A DNA stretch of 64,000 nucleotides from Pseudomonas anatoliensis. GTDB lineage: Bacteria; Pseudomonadota; Gammaproteobacteria; Pseudomonadales; Pseudomonadaceae. The stretch is from the NCBI RefSeq assembly GCF_017976235.1, contig NZ_JACVHC010000003.1:434001-498000 (forward strand), read 5' to 3'. The first letter of the stretch is position 1, and each line of letters opens with the position of its first letter. Both the position numbers and the translations under genes were made by a program. The notes below the pieces were generated by a model. It did not search any database. It had not been told where the DNA came from and saw only the letters and a list, made by a program, of their open reading frames with translations. This document shows, piece by piece, positions 46,432 to 55,459 of the stretch.

Positions 46432-47826
46432 ATGAGCACTGACAAGACCAATCAGTCCTGGGGCGGCCGCTTCAGTGAACCCGTCGACGCCTTCGTCGCC
46501 CGCTTCACCGCCTCCGTCACTTTCGACCAGCGCCTGTATCGCCACGACATCATGGGCTCGATCGCCCACGCCACCATGCTGGCCAAAGTCGGCGTGCTGA
46601 CCGATGCCGAGCGCGACACCATCATCGATGGCCTGAACACCATTCAGGGCGAAATCGAGGCCGGCCAGTTCGACTGGCGCATTGACCTCGAAGACGTGCA
46701 CATGAACATCGAAGCGCGTCTGACCGACCGCATCGGCGTCACCGGCAAGAAACTCCACACCGGCCGTAGCCGCAACGACCAGGTCGCCACCGACATTCGC
46801 CTGTGGCTGCGCGACGAGATCGACCTGATCCTGGCCGAAATCACCCGTTTGCAAAAAGGCCTGCTGGAACAAGCCGAGCGCGAGTCCGGCAGCATCATGC
46901 CCGGCTTCACTCACTTGCAGACCGCGCAACCCGTAACTTTCGGGCACCACATGCTGGCCTGGTTCGAAATGCTCAGCCGTGACTACGAGCGTTTGGTCGA
47001 TTGCCGCAAGCGCACCAACCGCATGCCATTGGGCAGTGCCGCGCTGGCCGGCACCACCTACCCGATTGATCGCGAATACACCGCGCAACTGCTGGGTTTC
47101 GATGCCGTTGGCGGCAACTCGCTGGACAACGTTTCCGATCGCGATTTCGCCATCGAATTCTGCTCGGCCGCGAGCATAGCGATGATGCATTTGTCGCGTT
47201 TCTCCGAAGAGCTGGTGCTGTGGACCAGCGCGCAGTTCCAGTTCATCGATCTGCCGGATCGCTTCTGCACTGGCAGCTCGATCATGCCGCAAAAGAAAAA
47301 CCCGGATGTGCCGGAGCTGGTACGTGGCAAGACCGGCCGCGTGTTCGGTGCTCTGATGGGCCTGCTGACCCTGATGAAAGGCCAGCCACTGGCCTACAAC
47401 AAGGACAACCAGGAAGACAAGGAACCGCTGTTCGACGCCGCCGACACCCTGCGCGATTCGCTGCGCGCGTTTGCCGACATGATTCCGGCGATAAAACCCA
47501 AGCACGCGATCATGCGTGAAGCGGCTCTTCGCGGCTTCTCCACCGCAACCGACCTGGCTGACTACCTGGTGCGCCGTGGCCTGCCGTTCCGTGATTGCCA
47601 CGAAATCGTCGGCCACGCTGTGAAGTACGGCGTCGACACTGGCAAGGACCTGGCTGAGATGAGCCTGGAAGAACTGCGTCAGTTCAGCGATCAGATCGAG
47701 CAGGACGTGTTTGCTGTGCTGACCCTGGAAGGCTCGGTAAATGCCCGTGACCATATCGGCGGCACTGCGCCAGCGCAGGTCAAGGCCGCCGTTGTGCGCG
47801 GTCAGGCCCTGATCGCAAGCCGCTAA
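46432..47826 (+). CDS. argH: Argininosuccinate lyase ArgH
   Basis: Last step of arginine synthesis, splitting argininosuccinate into arginine and fumarate. The 464-residue protein starts [20 protein letters not shown]; 28 extra upstream codons are rejected. Fumarase-superfamily signature [16 protein letters not shown] near residue 283, [17 protein letters not shown] near 118 and [10 protein letters not shown] with the catalytic-pair histidine are intact. Confidence 0.98.
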   Translation: MSTDKTNQSWGGRFSEPVDAFVARFTASVTFDQRLYRHDIMGSIAHATMLAKVGVLTDAERDTIIDGLNTIQGEIEAGQFDWRIDLEDVHMNIEARLTDRIGVTGKKLHTGRSRNDQVATDIRLWLRDEIDLILAEITRLQKGLLEQAERESGSIMPGFTHLQTAQPVTFGHHMLAWFEMLSRDYERLVDCRKRTNRMPLGSAALAGTTYPIDREYTAQLLGFDAVGGNSLDNVSDRDFAIEFCSAASIAMMHLSRFSEELVLWTSAQFQFIDLPDRFCTGSSIMPQKKNPDVPELVRGKTGRVFGALMGLLTLMKGQPLAYNKDNQEDKEPLFDAADTLRDSLRAFADMIPAIKPKHAIMREAALRGFSTATDLADYLVRRGLPFRDCHEIVGHAVKYGVDTGKDLAEMSLEELRQFSDQIEQDVFAVLTLEGSVNARDHIGGTAPAQVKAAVVRGQALIASR

Positions 47827-47830
47827 AAGC

Positions 47831-47920
47831 ATCGCTGGCAAGCCAGCTCCCACAGGTTCTGCGTCGAACACGTATTCGTGTTTCAACCCAGAATCCTGTG
47901 GGAGCTGGCTTGCCAGCGAT
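47831..47920. repeat. REP inverted pair (GTGGGAGCTGGCTTGCCAGC family)
   Basis: ATCGCTGGCAAGCCAGCTCC..ACAGG facing CCTGTGGGAGCTGGCTTGCC..GAT, 38 bp apart, between convergent argH and the GST gene. Confidence 0.9.
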
Positions 47921-47944
47921 TACTGACTTCAGACTGCTAAAAAC

Positions 47945-48604
47945 TCACTTCTTGGCAGCGATCATCGCTAAAAACGCCGGCATCGCCGCATCTTTATCCG
48001 CCGCAATCTTCTGCACATGGGGATTCTGCTCAAGCCGCTCCAGCAGCGCCTTCGCCTGCGGCATTTCTGCCAGCAAATCGATCCCGAACAGCTTCTGCCC
48101 CACCGCACAGGCCAGCGGCACGCTGTAGAGGAAATACAAATCCGCGATGCTCAGACTGTCGCCCGCCACATACGGGGCGAACTTGCCGTGCCGGCCGAGC
48201 GCCGCAAAGCCCAGCAGCAATTCTGATTGGGTCTTTTCCTTGATGGCGTCCGGCAAAGTCATGCCAAAAAACGCTTCGCCATAACAGGCACGTCCCGGCA
48301 GCTCGATGTACAGCTCGATTTCCTTGGCGATTGCCAGCACCTGCGCCCGTTCGAAAGGATCGCTGGGCAGCAGCGGCGTGCCTTTTTGGGTCAGCTCGAG
48401 GTATTCAAGGATGATCGCTGTTTCGTTGATGTAACCGCCATCAACGCCCAGCACCGGCACTTTGCCGCGCGGGCTGATAGCCAGTGATTCAGCGGTCTGC
48501 GCGGGATAGAACGTGACCTCTTCGAACGGCAGGCCTTTTTCCAGCAGTGCCAGTTTGACCATGTTGTAGTAATTGCTGACAGAGAATCCGTAGAGCTTGA
48601 GCAT
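47945..48604 (-). CDS. Glutathione S-transferase family protein
   Basis: A 219-residue GST: thioredoxin-like N-terminal domain (MLKLYGFSVSNYYNMVKLAL; GKVPVLGVDGGYINETAIIL, with the Glu/Thr-Ala pair for glutathione) and an all-helical C-terminal domain. The ATG at 48604 follows GGAGG at seven bases; a GTG one codon upstream is the alternative. The start overlaps a TGA (TGATG) of a short upstream frame that looks like the tail of a membrane protein gene. Confidence 0.9.
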   Translation of the reverse strand: MLKLYGFSVSNYYNMVKLALLEKGLPFEEVTFYPAQTAESLAISPRGKVPVLGVDGGYINETAIILEYLELTQKGTPLLPSDPFERAQVLAIAKEIELYIELPGRACYGEAFFGMTLPDAIKEKTQSELLLGFAALGRHGKFAPYVAGDSLSIADLYFLYSVPLACAVGQKLFGIDLLAEMPQAKALLERLEQNPHVQKIAADKDAAMPAFLAMIAAKK

Positions 48605-48705
48605 CACATAGCCTCCAGGCCGTGCGGGGTGGGCAGTGCCTGTTTATAGATCGCCGAGGCAATTCCCGCCAGCAGCATCACGCCGCTGAATGCGGGTAAA
48701 CTGGC
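48604..48705 (-). pseudogene. Possible 3' remnant of a membrane-protein gene
   Basis: A frame of about 30 codons reading AFSGVMLLAGIASAIYKQ and ending GLEAM-stop, with the TGA overlapping the GST ATG. Hydrophobic and then charged, as in the last helix of a transporter. Upstream it would run antisense through the gene at 48728, so only this end could be genuine. Low certainty. Confidence 0.3.
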
Positions 48706-48727
48706 GCCTTTCCTTGAGGAGCCTGCC

Positions 48728-49012
48728 ATGAGCGAGCCGACAGACATCGATAACGACGAAGAAGAGTTCACCGAGAGCACGCTGATCGAAGCGATCGAGA
48801 ACCAGATCGAAAGCGACAACCCGCCTGCGGCCAAGGCTACGCTCAACAAGCTGACCCTGGTCGGCGTTGAACGCGAAGAAATCCTCAATCTGATGGCGCA
48901 TGTGCTGGCCTACGAGATTGACGCGATGCTGGATGAAGATCGCCCATTCGATACCGCATGGTATGAAGCAGCACTGCGTGCGCTGCCAGAGTTGCCACCG
49001 GAAAAGTCTTAA
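48728..49012 (+). CDS. Conserved hypothetical acidic protein, 94 residues
   Basis: An acidic helical protein (MSEPTDIDNDEEEFTESTLI...), with LNKLTLVGVEREEILNLMAHVLAYEI in the middle and a WYEAALRALPELP end. GAGGAG precedes the ATG. I do not recognise a named domain; likely cytosolic. The lone gene lies between the GST gene (divergent) and a REP pair. Similar small proteins occur at this site in other pseudomonads as far as I recall. Confidence 0.8.
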   Translation: MSEPTDIDNDEEEFTESTLIEAIENQIESDNPPAAKATLNKLTLVGVEREEILNLMAHVLAYEIDAMLDEDRPFDTAWYEAALRALPELPPEKS

Positions 49013-49099
49013 GATCAAAAGATCGTCCGATCGCGGCCCGAGCCTTCGGCAGCTCCTACACTCTCCTGTAGGAGCTGCCGAAGGCTGCGATCTTTTTTA
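49012..49099. repeat. REP inverted pair (GTAGGAGCTGCC family)
   Basis: GATCAAAAGATCGTCCGATC...AGCCTTCGGCAGCTCCTACA facing TGTAGGAGCTGCCGAAGGCT..GATCTTTTTTAT; the T run means it could also terminate the 94-residue gene. Confidence 0.88.
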
Positions 49100-49219
49100 T
49101 GCGGACTACACTGGAATCCGCCCCCAGACAAAAACCCTGACGCGCACACTGGACAGTCCGCGCCGGCAGGTTCACCTTAGGGGCGCTGCGTTCCAATTCC
49201 TAGAAAGTCTGGAGTCCTT

Positions 49220-49465
49220 ATGTCGCTTACCCCTGAGTTGGTTGCCGAACTGGAAGTCCTCGCACTCTTCAACCTGGACAGTTCCCAGGAAGGTTTGAAA
49301 ATTCATCAAACCGCTGCCCCGAAACACATTGCCGCCGCCAAACGCCTTTTCGAGAAAGAGCTGACCGATCAGCCCGATGGCGGATATCTGACCAGCCTGG
49401 GGCGTGATGCCGCGCAGAATGTGCAAACCTTACTGACGATCCTGAACGAGCAAGAAACCGCCTGA
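49220..49465 (+). CDS. TIGR02647 family protein
   Basis: An 81-residue protein (MSLTPELVAELEVLALFNLD..LKIHQTAAP..AAAKRLFEKELTDQPDGGYLTSLG) of the TIGR02647 group, limited to gammaproteobacteria. Helical, no active-site motif, no known role. Single gene 185 bp before cyaA. Confidence 0.85.
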   Translation: MSLTPELVAELEVLALFNLDSSQEGLKIHQTAAPKHIAAAKRLFEKELTDQPDGGYLTSLGRDAAQNVQTLLTILNEQETA

Positions 49466-49649
49466 TTCTCCCCGACTTTGCCCACGGGAACTCCTGCCAC
49501 GGGATTTCCGCGGGCCCACCTGGTCACCTCACGATAGAAATCTGGCGTCAAAAAACAAATTCAGCTTAAAACTCCCGCCGCGCAAAGGCTAAACTGCCCC
49601 TCATTCCGAGACCCTCTACGTCCGAGCTTGCGAGCCGGTTTGAGCTGAC

Positions 49650-52493
49650 ATGACGCGCACCCATGAAATCCGCCCCGACCTGGACGAAGGAATCGACCGC
49701 AAGGTGCTCAGCCAACTGCGCGCGCGTTTCCTCAAACTCAACGAAGGTCGACTGGGCCGCGCACTGGAAGGCTTGTCGACGCGCCAGCAAAGTGTGCTGA
49801 CGCTGCTGCCGCTGTTCTTTCACGTCAACCATCCGCTGCTGCCGGGTTACGTCTCGGGCAGTACGCCGGCCGGCCTGTCGAATTACGAGCCGGACACCAA
49901 TACCCTCGCAGAAGCCCAGCGCCTGACCCGTTCGTTCTCCTACAAGCCGCGCCACGGCAGCAATCCGCCGCGACCGATTCATGGCCTGTTCCTGATGGGC
50001 AGTCTCGGTACCCTGGCCCAGGCCGATCAAAGCGACATGGATGTGTGGGTGTGTCACGCGCCGGATCTGAGCGAAAACGAGCTCGCTGAACTGGGCAAGA
50101 AATGCCAGCTCCTCGAAACCTGGGCCGCGAGCCAGGGCGCCGAGGCGCATTTCTTTTTGATCGACCCAGTGCGTTTCGTCAAAGGCGAGCGCGACACCCA
50201 GCTCAGCTCCGAAAACTGCGGCAGCACTCAGCACTATCTGCTGCTCGACGAGTTTTATCGCACCGCGATCTGGCTGGCCGGGCGCACGCCGATCTGGTGG
50301 CTGGTGCCGGTATACGAAGAAACGACCTACGACAGCTACACCCACACGCTGCTGTCCAAGCGCTTCATCCGCGCCGACGAGACCCTCGACCTTGGGCATT
50401 TGGCGACGATTCCACCGGGTGAGTTCATCGGCGCCGGGCTGTGGCAGTTGTTCAAGGGCATCGAGTCGCCTTACAAATCGGTGCTCAAACTGCTGCTGAC
50501 CGAGGTTTATGCCAGCGAACATCCGCAGGTGCGGTGCCTGAGCCTGCGCTTCAAAAAAGCCGTGTTCGCCAATCAGCTCGATCTGGATGAACTGGACCCT
50601 TACATGGTCGTGTATCGGCGCATCGAGGAATACCTCATCGCTCGCAACGAACCGGAACGTCTGGAGCTGGTGCGACGTGCGCTGTACCTCAAGGTCAATC
50701 GCAAGCTCACGGGCAATAGCCGCACGCAGAGCTGGCAACGCTCGCTGCTGGAACGACTGGCCAACGAATGGCACTGGGATCAGCGGCAACTTGCCCTGCT
50801 CGATAGCCGCAGCCAGTGGAAAGTCCGGCAGGTCAGCGCCGAACGCCGCGCGCTGGTCAACGAACTCAATTACAGCTATCGCTTCCTGACCCAGTTCGCC
50901 CGCACCGAGCAGACCGTCAGCCTGATCAACAAGCGCGATCTCAACGTGCTGGGCCGCAGGTTGTACGCGGCATTCGAGCGCAAGGCCGACAAGGTCGAGT
51001 TCATCAACCCCGGCATCGCTCCGGATCTGGCCGAAGACACCCTGACCCTGGTGCAATCGCGCAACAAGAAAGAACCGGGACAAACTCAGTGGGGCCTGTA
51101 CAACGGCAGCCTCACGGCGCATGAGTGGGAACATTTCGCGCCGATCAAACGCAGCCGCGAGCTGTTGGAACTGTTGACCTGGTGCCACCGCAACGGCGTG
51201 ATCGACAGCAGCACCCGCCTGGCCCTGCATCCCGGCAACAGCGACTTGAGCGAGTTCGAGCTGTTCAACCTGCTCGGCAGCCTGCAACAGTGCATCGCCC
51301 TGCCCTTGCCCACCGTTGCCGAAGAGCCGCTGCTGCGCGCCGCCGTACCGAGCGAAGTACTGATGCTGGTGAACGTCGGCGTCGATCCGCTCAAGCATCA
51401 TCGCGACCTCAACATCCTCATGACCACCGAGCGCACCGACTCGCTGAGCTATGCCGGCGTGCGCGAGAACCTCGTGCTGACCCTCGATCAGGTCACGCTC
51501 AACAGCTGGAATGAAGTGCTGGTCAACCGCTTCGACGGACCTCATGCCCTGCTCGATTGCCTGCGCGACTACCTCAACAATTTGCCGCGCGGACCGTTAC
51601 AGCCGTCGCTGAAGGTGCGCTGTTTCTGCCATAACCGCGCGCAGTTCATCGCCCGGCGCGTGGAAGAAATCGTCGACACCGCGCAGAACCTGTTGCTCAG
51701 CGAATTGAATCACCGCTACCTGATTCAGGTGCAACAGCACTATCACGTGCTGGAGCTGGTGCCCGGACAGGTCAACCACGTCGCGCTCGCCACCCTGCCG
51801 GCACTGCTCGATTACCTTGGCGAGGAGCAGGCGCGCTACAGCCCGCTGCACCTTGATCCGATGGCACTGGAAGATCACGACCTTGCGCTGATCCTGCCAA
51901 TGGGCCAGCCAGAATGCATTCAGGTGTTCTACCGGATCACCGAGCAGCACGCCGAGGTCTGTGTTCTGGATGAATTCAATGCGCTGTGGCAGCAGCACTT
52001 GCCGTATCACGACGAGCAAAGCCTGCTGGCGCCGCTGCAACGTTTCCTGCAATCGATCCAGTATCGGCGCGAGGCGCTGCTGCCAATGGAGGCCGCTCCC
52101 TCCGCCAGCCTCGAAATCCTGTATTACCAGTTATTGCCTTCAGGCCAGGGACGGGCACGGCGCGTCGAAGCGCGGCCAATGCCGCAGACGCCAGCCAACA
52201 AACCGTTCTACGACGTGCAGGCGATCATCGGCAAAGCCGCACCGGGGGAAGTGCAGGTCACGCTGTATTGCAATCAACGGGAGTTCAGCGAGCTGGAACA
52301 CGGCGACCAGCTGTTCAGCGTGGTCGCCCGGGAGATCGTCGGGCAGCGCCGTGAGACCGAACGCTATCGTTGCTACATCACCGACCTGGACCTGTCCGGT
52401 CTGCTCGGTGACGGGCAAAGCTCAAGCAATCTGTATCTACGCTACAAGGCTGACCTAGAGCGCGCCCTGAACGAGGCACTCGAACAGGTCTGA
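49650..52493 (+). CDS. cyaA: Class I adenylate cyclase CyaA
   Basis: Makes cAMP from ATP, feeding the Vfr/CRP regulon. The 947 residues are the length of enterobacterial-type class I cyclase. The N-terminal catalytic domain contains LFLMGSLGTLAQADQSDMDVWVC (GSxGT..Q..SDxD nucleotidyltransferase motif near residue 115-130), followed by LDEFYRTAIWLAGRTPIWWLVP, and the long C-terminal regulatory part lies after about residue 540. Start ATG at 49650 is the first in frame after a stop. Confidence 0.96.
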   Translation: MTRTHEIRPDLDEGIDRKVLSQLRARFLKLNEGRLGRALEGLSTRQQSVLTLLPLFFHVNHPLLPGYVSGSTPAGLSNYEPDTNTLAEAQRLTRSFSYKPRHGSNPPRPIHGLFLMGSLGTLAQADQSDMDVWVCHAPDLSENELAELGKKCQLLETWAASQGAEAHFFLIDPVRFVKGERDTQLSSENCGSTQHYLLLDEFYRTAIWLAGRTPIWWLVPVYEETTYDSYTHTLLSKRFIRADETLDLGHLATIPPGEFIGAGLWQLFKGIESPYKSVLKLLLTEVYASEHPQVRCLSLRFKKAVFANQLDLDELDPYMVVYRRIEEYLIARNEPERLELVRRALYLKVNRKLTGNSRTQSWQRSLLERLANEWHWDQRQLALLDSRSQWKVRQVSAERRALVNELNYSYRFLTQFARTEQTVSLINKRDLNVLGRRLYAAFERKADKVEFINPGIAPDLAEDTLTLVQSRNKKEPGQTQWGLYNGSLTAHEWEHFAPIKRSRELLELLTWCHRNGVIDSSTRLALHPGNSDLSEFELFNLLGSLQQCIALPLPTVAEEPLLRAAVPSEVLMLVNVGVDPLKHHRDLNILMTTERTDSLSYAGVRENLVLTLDQVTLNSWNEVLVNRFDGPHALLDCLRDYLNNLPRGPLQPSLKVRCFCHNRAQFIARRVEEIVDTAQNLLLSELNHRYLIQVQQHYHVLELVPGQVNHVALATLPALLDYLGEEQARYSPLHLDPMALEDHDLALILPMGQPECIQVFYRITEQHAEVCVLDEFNALWQQHLPYHDEQSLLAPLQRFLQSIQYRREALLPMEAAPSASLEILYYQLLPSGQGRARRVEARPMPQTPANKPFYDVQAIIGKAAPGEVQVTLYCNQREFSELEHGDQLFSVVAREIVGQRRETERYRCYITDLDLSGLLGDGQSSSNLYLRYKADLERALNEALEQV

Positions 52494-52499
52494 GTGAAT

Positions 52500-52910
52500 T
52501 TACTCGGGGAACGCGCCACCGTTGGCCGGTTGCGATTCGACTTCAAGCAGGGTCAGTTTCAGGGTCTTGCCGCCCGGAGCCGGCCAGTCGATGTGCTGAC
52601 CAACCTTCAGGCCCAGCAGCGCGCTGCCGACCGGTGCGAGAATCGAAATCTTGCCTTCATCGGCATTGGCATCCTTGGGATAGACCAGCGTCAGATGGTA
52701 ATCCTTGCCACTGCCTTCTTCGCGGCAGTGCACGCGGGAATTCATCGTCACGACATCGGCAGGCACTTCATCGTGGCTGACGAGGGTGTCGGCGCGGTCC
52801 AGTTCGGTTTGCAACGCAATCACGCCCGGCAGCGTGTCATCCAGGCTGTCGATCAGGCGCTCCAGACGTTGAACGTCCAGACGGGTAAGGGTGATGGAAG
52901 GTGCGGTCAT
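52500..52910 (-). CDS. rnk: Nucleoside diphosphate kinase regulator Rnk
   Basis: A 136-residue protein with an N-terminal coiled-coil (LTRLDVQRLERLIDSLDD) and a GreA/GreB-like C-terminal domain (LTLVYPKDANADEGKISILAPVGSALLGLKVGQ). Rnk binds RNA polymerase near the secondary channel and in P. aeruginosa affects Ndk levels and alginate. The start MTAPSITL is preferred over 13 upstream codons. GGAG lies before it. Confidence 0.93.
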   Translation of the reverse strand: MTAPSITLTRLDVQRLERLIDSLDDTLPGVIALQTELDRADTLVSHDEVPADVVTMNSRVHCREEGSGKDYHLTLVYPKDANADEGKISILAPVGSALLGLKVGQHIDWPAPGGKTLKLTLLEVESQPANGGAFPE

Positions 52911-52949
52911 GATCCGGGCAGACTCCTTTCTTCTGCGCAAAAAAAGCAA

Positions 52950-52977
52950 AAAACCCCGCCAAAAAAGGCGGGGTTTT
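52950..52977 (-). terminator. Terminator of cyaY-DUF1289 operon, upstream of rnk
   Basis: AAAACCCCGCC-AAAAAA-GGCGGGGTTTT stem with T run on the minus strand, between the REP pair and rnk. Confidence 0.85.
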
Positions 52978-53063
52978 CACCAGGCCTCGATGGGTTGAGG
53001 CGTTCCCGGACACTATCACAGCTCAAAAAATATACAAGCCATGCCCACAGGCTGAACAAAAAC

Positions 53064-53161
53064 CCTGTGGTGAGGGGATTTATCCCCGATGGGTCGCGCA
53101 GCGGCCCCAAGCTTTTGAGACTGCTGCGCAGTCTGTCGGGGATAAATCCCCTCACCACAGG
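53064..53161. repeat. REP inverted pair (GAGGGGATTTATCCCC family)
   Basis: CCTGTGGTGAGGGGATTTAT..CCGATGGG facing ..GGGGATAAATCCCCTCACC.ACAGG with imperfect CTGCGCAGT-type repeats inside. Confidence 0.9.
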
Positions 53162-53167
53162 ACCGGG

Positions 53168-53386
53168 TCAGGCTTGGGATTTGCGTGCAGCGGCTTGGGT
53201 AACGATCACTCGCCGCCGCTCATCATCCGCAGAGCGCCACTCACGAATATCTTCAACATGCCGGAAGCAGCCGAGGCAGACCTTTTGTTCGTCCAGCCGA
53301 CACACGCCGCTGCACGGCGAAGGCACCGCCGGGCTGATATTGCTGTAGAGCGGCTTGGGCGGACGAACGGGGGCGGTGTCAGTCAC
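53168..53386 (-). CDS. DUF1289 domain protein (Fe-S-type cysteine motif)
   Basis: A 72-residue protein whose core SPCSGVCRLDEQKVCLGCFR carries four cysteines in a C-x3-C...C-x2-C layout, typical of DUF1289 and probably binding a metal or Fe-S cluster; REIREW-like VEDIREW follows. It starts three bases after the cyaY stop and is co-transcribed with it. Link to Fe-S or iron handling through cyaY is inference. Confidence 0.88.
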   Translation of the reverse strand: MTDTAPVRPPKPLYSNISPAVPSPCSGVCRLDEQKVCLGCFRHVEDIREWRSADDERRRVIVTQAAARKSQA

Positions 53387-53389
53387 GAA

Positions 53390-53722
53390 TCACAGGCCTT
53401 CGAAATCGAATTCGGCGCCAGCCTGCTGCTTGACGATGCGTTCAAGCATCTCGCCCAACTGCTCTTCGCTCTTGTCACACATCCAGCGCTCGCTTTCTTC
53501 GTCGTAATCGAAGTGGAAACCACCCGAGACGGCCGCCAGCCACAGCTGACGCAGCGGCTCCTGACGGCTGAAGATCAGCTGCGAGCCGTTTTCGAACTTG
53601 ACGGTCAGCACACCGGCCGAACTTTCCAGATCGATATCCAGATCGCTCTCGTCAAAGATGTCTTCCAGTTTTTCCTGGGTGTCATCGACCAGATCGTGGA
53701 AACGGGCTTCGGACAAACTCAT
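53390..53722 (-). CDS. cyaY: Iron donor protein CyaY (frataxin)
   Basis: A 110-residue frataxin homologue that supplies iron or regulates Fe-S cluster assembly on IscU/IscS. The acidic first helix (EARFHDLVDDTQEKLEDIFDESDLDID) and the beta-sheet stretch GVLTVKFENGSQLIFSRQEPLRQLWLAA are typical. Divergent from lptM. Confidence 0.95.
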   Translation of the reverse strand: MSLSEARFHDLVDDTQEKLEDIFDESDLDIDLESSAGVLTVKFENGSQLIFSRQEPLRQLWLAAVSGGFHFDYDEESERWMCDKSEEQLGEMLERIVKQQAGAEFDFEGL

Positions 53723-53820
53723 TGTGGCAACCTCAAAAAATGTCTGATCAGGCTCAAGCGCCGCAAGATACGGACGCTGCTGGCTGATTGCAAAGGATAA
53801 CGACCAAGTGCCTGCACCGC

Positions 53821-53916
53821 CCCTGTGAGAGCTGGCTTGCCAGCGATGAGGCCGGCAAATTCACCATCGATGGCGACTGAACCACCGCTATCGCGGGCAA
53901 GCCCGCTCCCACAGGG
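53821..53916. repeat. REP inverted pair (GTGGGAGC family, mixed arms)
   Basis: CCCTGTGAGAGCTGGCTTGCC..AGCGATG faces CTATCGCGGGCAAGCCCGCTCC..CACAGGG; the two arms come from different subtypes of the family. Confidence 0.85.
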
Positions 53917-53962
53917 TTTTGTGTGTAACCAATCAGCCCCGCCGGACGGGAGGCCCGTCGCA

Positions 53963-53991
53963 TAGGCAAGCTGCCGGGTGGCCGGTATACT
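53963..53991 (+). promoter_or_regulatory. Candidate sigma-70 promoter of lptM-lysA-dapF
   Basis: TAGGCA (4 of 6 to TTGACA) and TATACT (5 of 6) with a 17-bp spacer, 35 bp before the lptM ATG. Confidence 0.45.
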
Positions 53992-54025
53992 CCGGCGCAA
54001 TTAACGTATTTTCAAGGATTTCGCC

Positions 54026-54199
54026 ATGAAGCGCCTGATCTCTTCCCTTGCTGCGCTCGTCGCGGTTGCCTGCCTTGTCTCGGCCTGCGGTCAAAAAGGC
54101 CCGCTTTATCTGCCCGACGACAGTCAGGACCCGGCCGAGCAAGCCCAGTCGTCGCAAAAGCAGCCTGCTTCCAAAGCACACAAGCACGACGTTTACTAA
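54026..54199 (+). CDS. lptM: LptM-like lipoprotein (LppL/YifL)
   Basis: A 57-residue lipoprotein: signal [21 protein letters not shown] with the lipidated cysteine at 21, then [11 protein letters not shown], the family signature, and a Gln/Lys-rich tail. LptM helps the outer-membrane LPS translocon LptDE mature in E. coli. The position immediately before lysA (9 bp) is conserved (lppL-lysA-dapF). Confidence 0.9.
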   Translation: MKRLISSLAALVAVACLVSACGQKGPLYLPDDSQDPAEQAQSSQKQPASKAHKHDVY

Positions 54200-54208
54200 G
54201 GGATCGCC

Positions 54209-55456
54209 ATGGACGCTTTTAACTACCGTGGCGGGGAGCTGTTCGCGGAAGGTGTGGCGTTGTCCGCCATCGCCGACCGCTTCGGCACACCGACCTACGT
54301 TTACTCGCGCGCACACATCGAAGCCCAGTATCTGGCCTACGCCGATGCGCTGGCCGGCATGCCGCACCTGGTGTGCTACGCCGTCAAAGCCAACTCCAAC
54401 CTCGGCGTGCTGAATGTCCTGGCCCGTCTCGGCGCCGGTTTCGACATCGTTTCCCGTGGCGAGCTGGAACGCGTACTGGCCGCTGGCGGTAGCGCCGACA
54501 AGATCGTGTTCTCCGGCGTCGGCAAGACCCGTGACGACATGCGCCGTGCGCTGGAAGTCGGCGTGCACTGCTTCAACGTCGAATCCACCGACGAGCTGGA
54601 ACGCCTGCAAGTCGTCGCCGCCGAACTGGGTGTTCGCGCACCGGTTTCGCTGCGTGTGAACCCGGACGTCGATGCTGGCACCCACCCGTACATTTCCACC
54701 GGTCTCAAAGAGAACAAGTTCGGCATCGCCATCGCCGACGCCGAAGACGTGTATGTGCGCGCTGCGCACTTGCCGAACCTGGAAGTGGTTGGTGTCGACT
54801 GCCACATCGGTTCGCAACTGACCACGCTGCCACCGTTCCTTGATGCACTCGACCGCTTGCTGGATCTGGTCGACCGTCTTGGCGATTGCGGCATTCACCT
54901 GCGCCACATCGATCTCGGTGGTGGTTTGGGCGTGCGTTATCGCGACGAAGAGCCGCCAATGGCTGCCGACTACATCAAAGCCGTGCGCGAACGTCTGGAC
55001 GGTCGTGATCTGGCATTGGTGTTCGAACCGGGCCGCTTCATTGTCGCCAACGCCGGCGTGTTGCTGACTCAGGTCGAGTACCTCAAGCACACCGAACACA
55101 AAGATTTCGCCATCGTCGACGCGGCGATGAACGACCTGATTCGCCCGGCGCTGTATCAGGCGTGGATGGACGTCACGGCGGTCAAACCACGCGACACCGC
55201 CGCGCGCATGTACGACGTTGTTGGCCCGATCTGCGAAACCGGCGACTTCCTCGCCAAGGATCGCGAGCTGGCCCTGGCCGAAGGCGACCTGCTGGCGGTG
55301 CATTCGGCCGGCGCCTACGGTTTCGTCATGAGCTCCAACTACAACACTCGCGGCCGTGCGGCCGAAGTGCTGGTGGACGGTGATCAAGTATTTGAAGTGC
55401 GTCGCCGCGAAACCGTGGCCGAGCTGTTTGCCGGCGAAAGCCTGCTGCCGGAGTAA
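54209..55456 (+). CDS. lysA: Diaminopimelate decarboxylase LysA
   Basis: PLP enzyme converting meso-diaminopimelate to lysine. The 415 residues carry the Schiff-base lysine K60 (CYAVKANSNLGVL), the glycine-rich phosphate loop HIDLGGGLGVRY near residue 235, and VGPICETGDFLA with the cross-subunit cysteine near residue 342. Starts 9 bp after lptM; dapF follows by three bases. Confidence 0.98.
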   Translation: MDAFNYRGGELFAEGVALSAIADRFGTPTYVYSRAHIEAQYLAYADALAGMPHLVCYAVKANSNLGVLNVLARLGAGFDIVSRGELERVLAAGGSADKIVFSGVGKTRDDMRRALEVGVHCFNVESTDELERLQVVAAELGVRAPVSLRVNPDVDAGTHPYISTGLKENKFGIAIADAEDVYVRAAHLPNLEVVGVDCHIGSQLTTLPPFLDALDRLLDLVDRLGDCGIHLRHIDLGGGLGVRYRDEEPPMAADYIKAVRERLDGRDLALVFEPGRFIVANAGVLLTQVEYLKHTEHKDFAIVDAAMNDLIRPALYQAWMDVTAVKPRDTAARMYDVVGPICETGDFLAKDRELALAEGDLLAVHSAGAYGFVMSSNYNTRGRAAEVLVDGDQVFEVRRRETVAELFAGESLLPE

Positions 55457-55459
55457 CCC

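Larger units (their letters stand above)
53723..54025. other. Divergent intergenic region cyaY/lptM with REP
   Basis: Holds the REP pair at 53821-53916 and the lptM promoter at 53963-53991; no gene found. Confidence 0.6.

Noticed and set aside
46378..47886. 502-codon minus-strand frame over argH
   Set aside because: Antisense shadow of argH; no plausible start or motif.
49566..51545. 659-codon minus-strand frame over cyaA
   Set aside because: Antisense shadow of cyaA.
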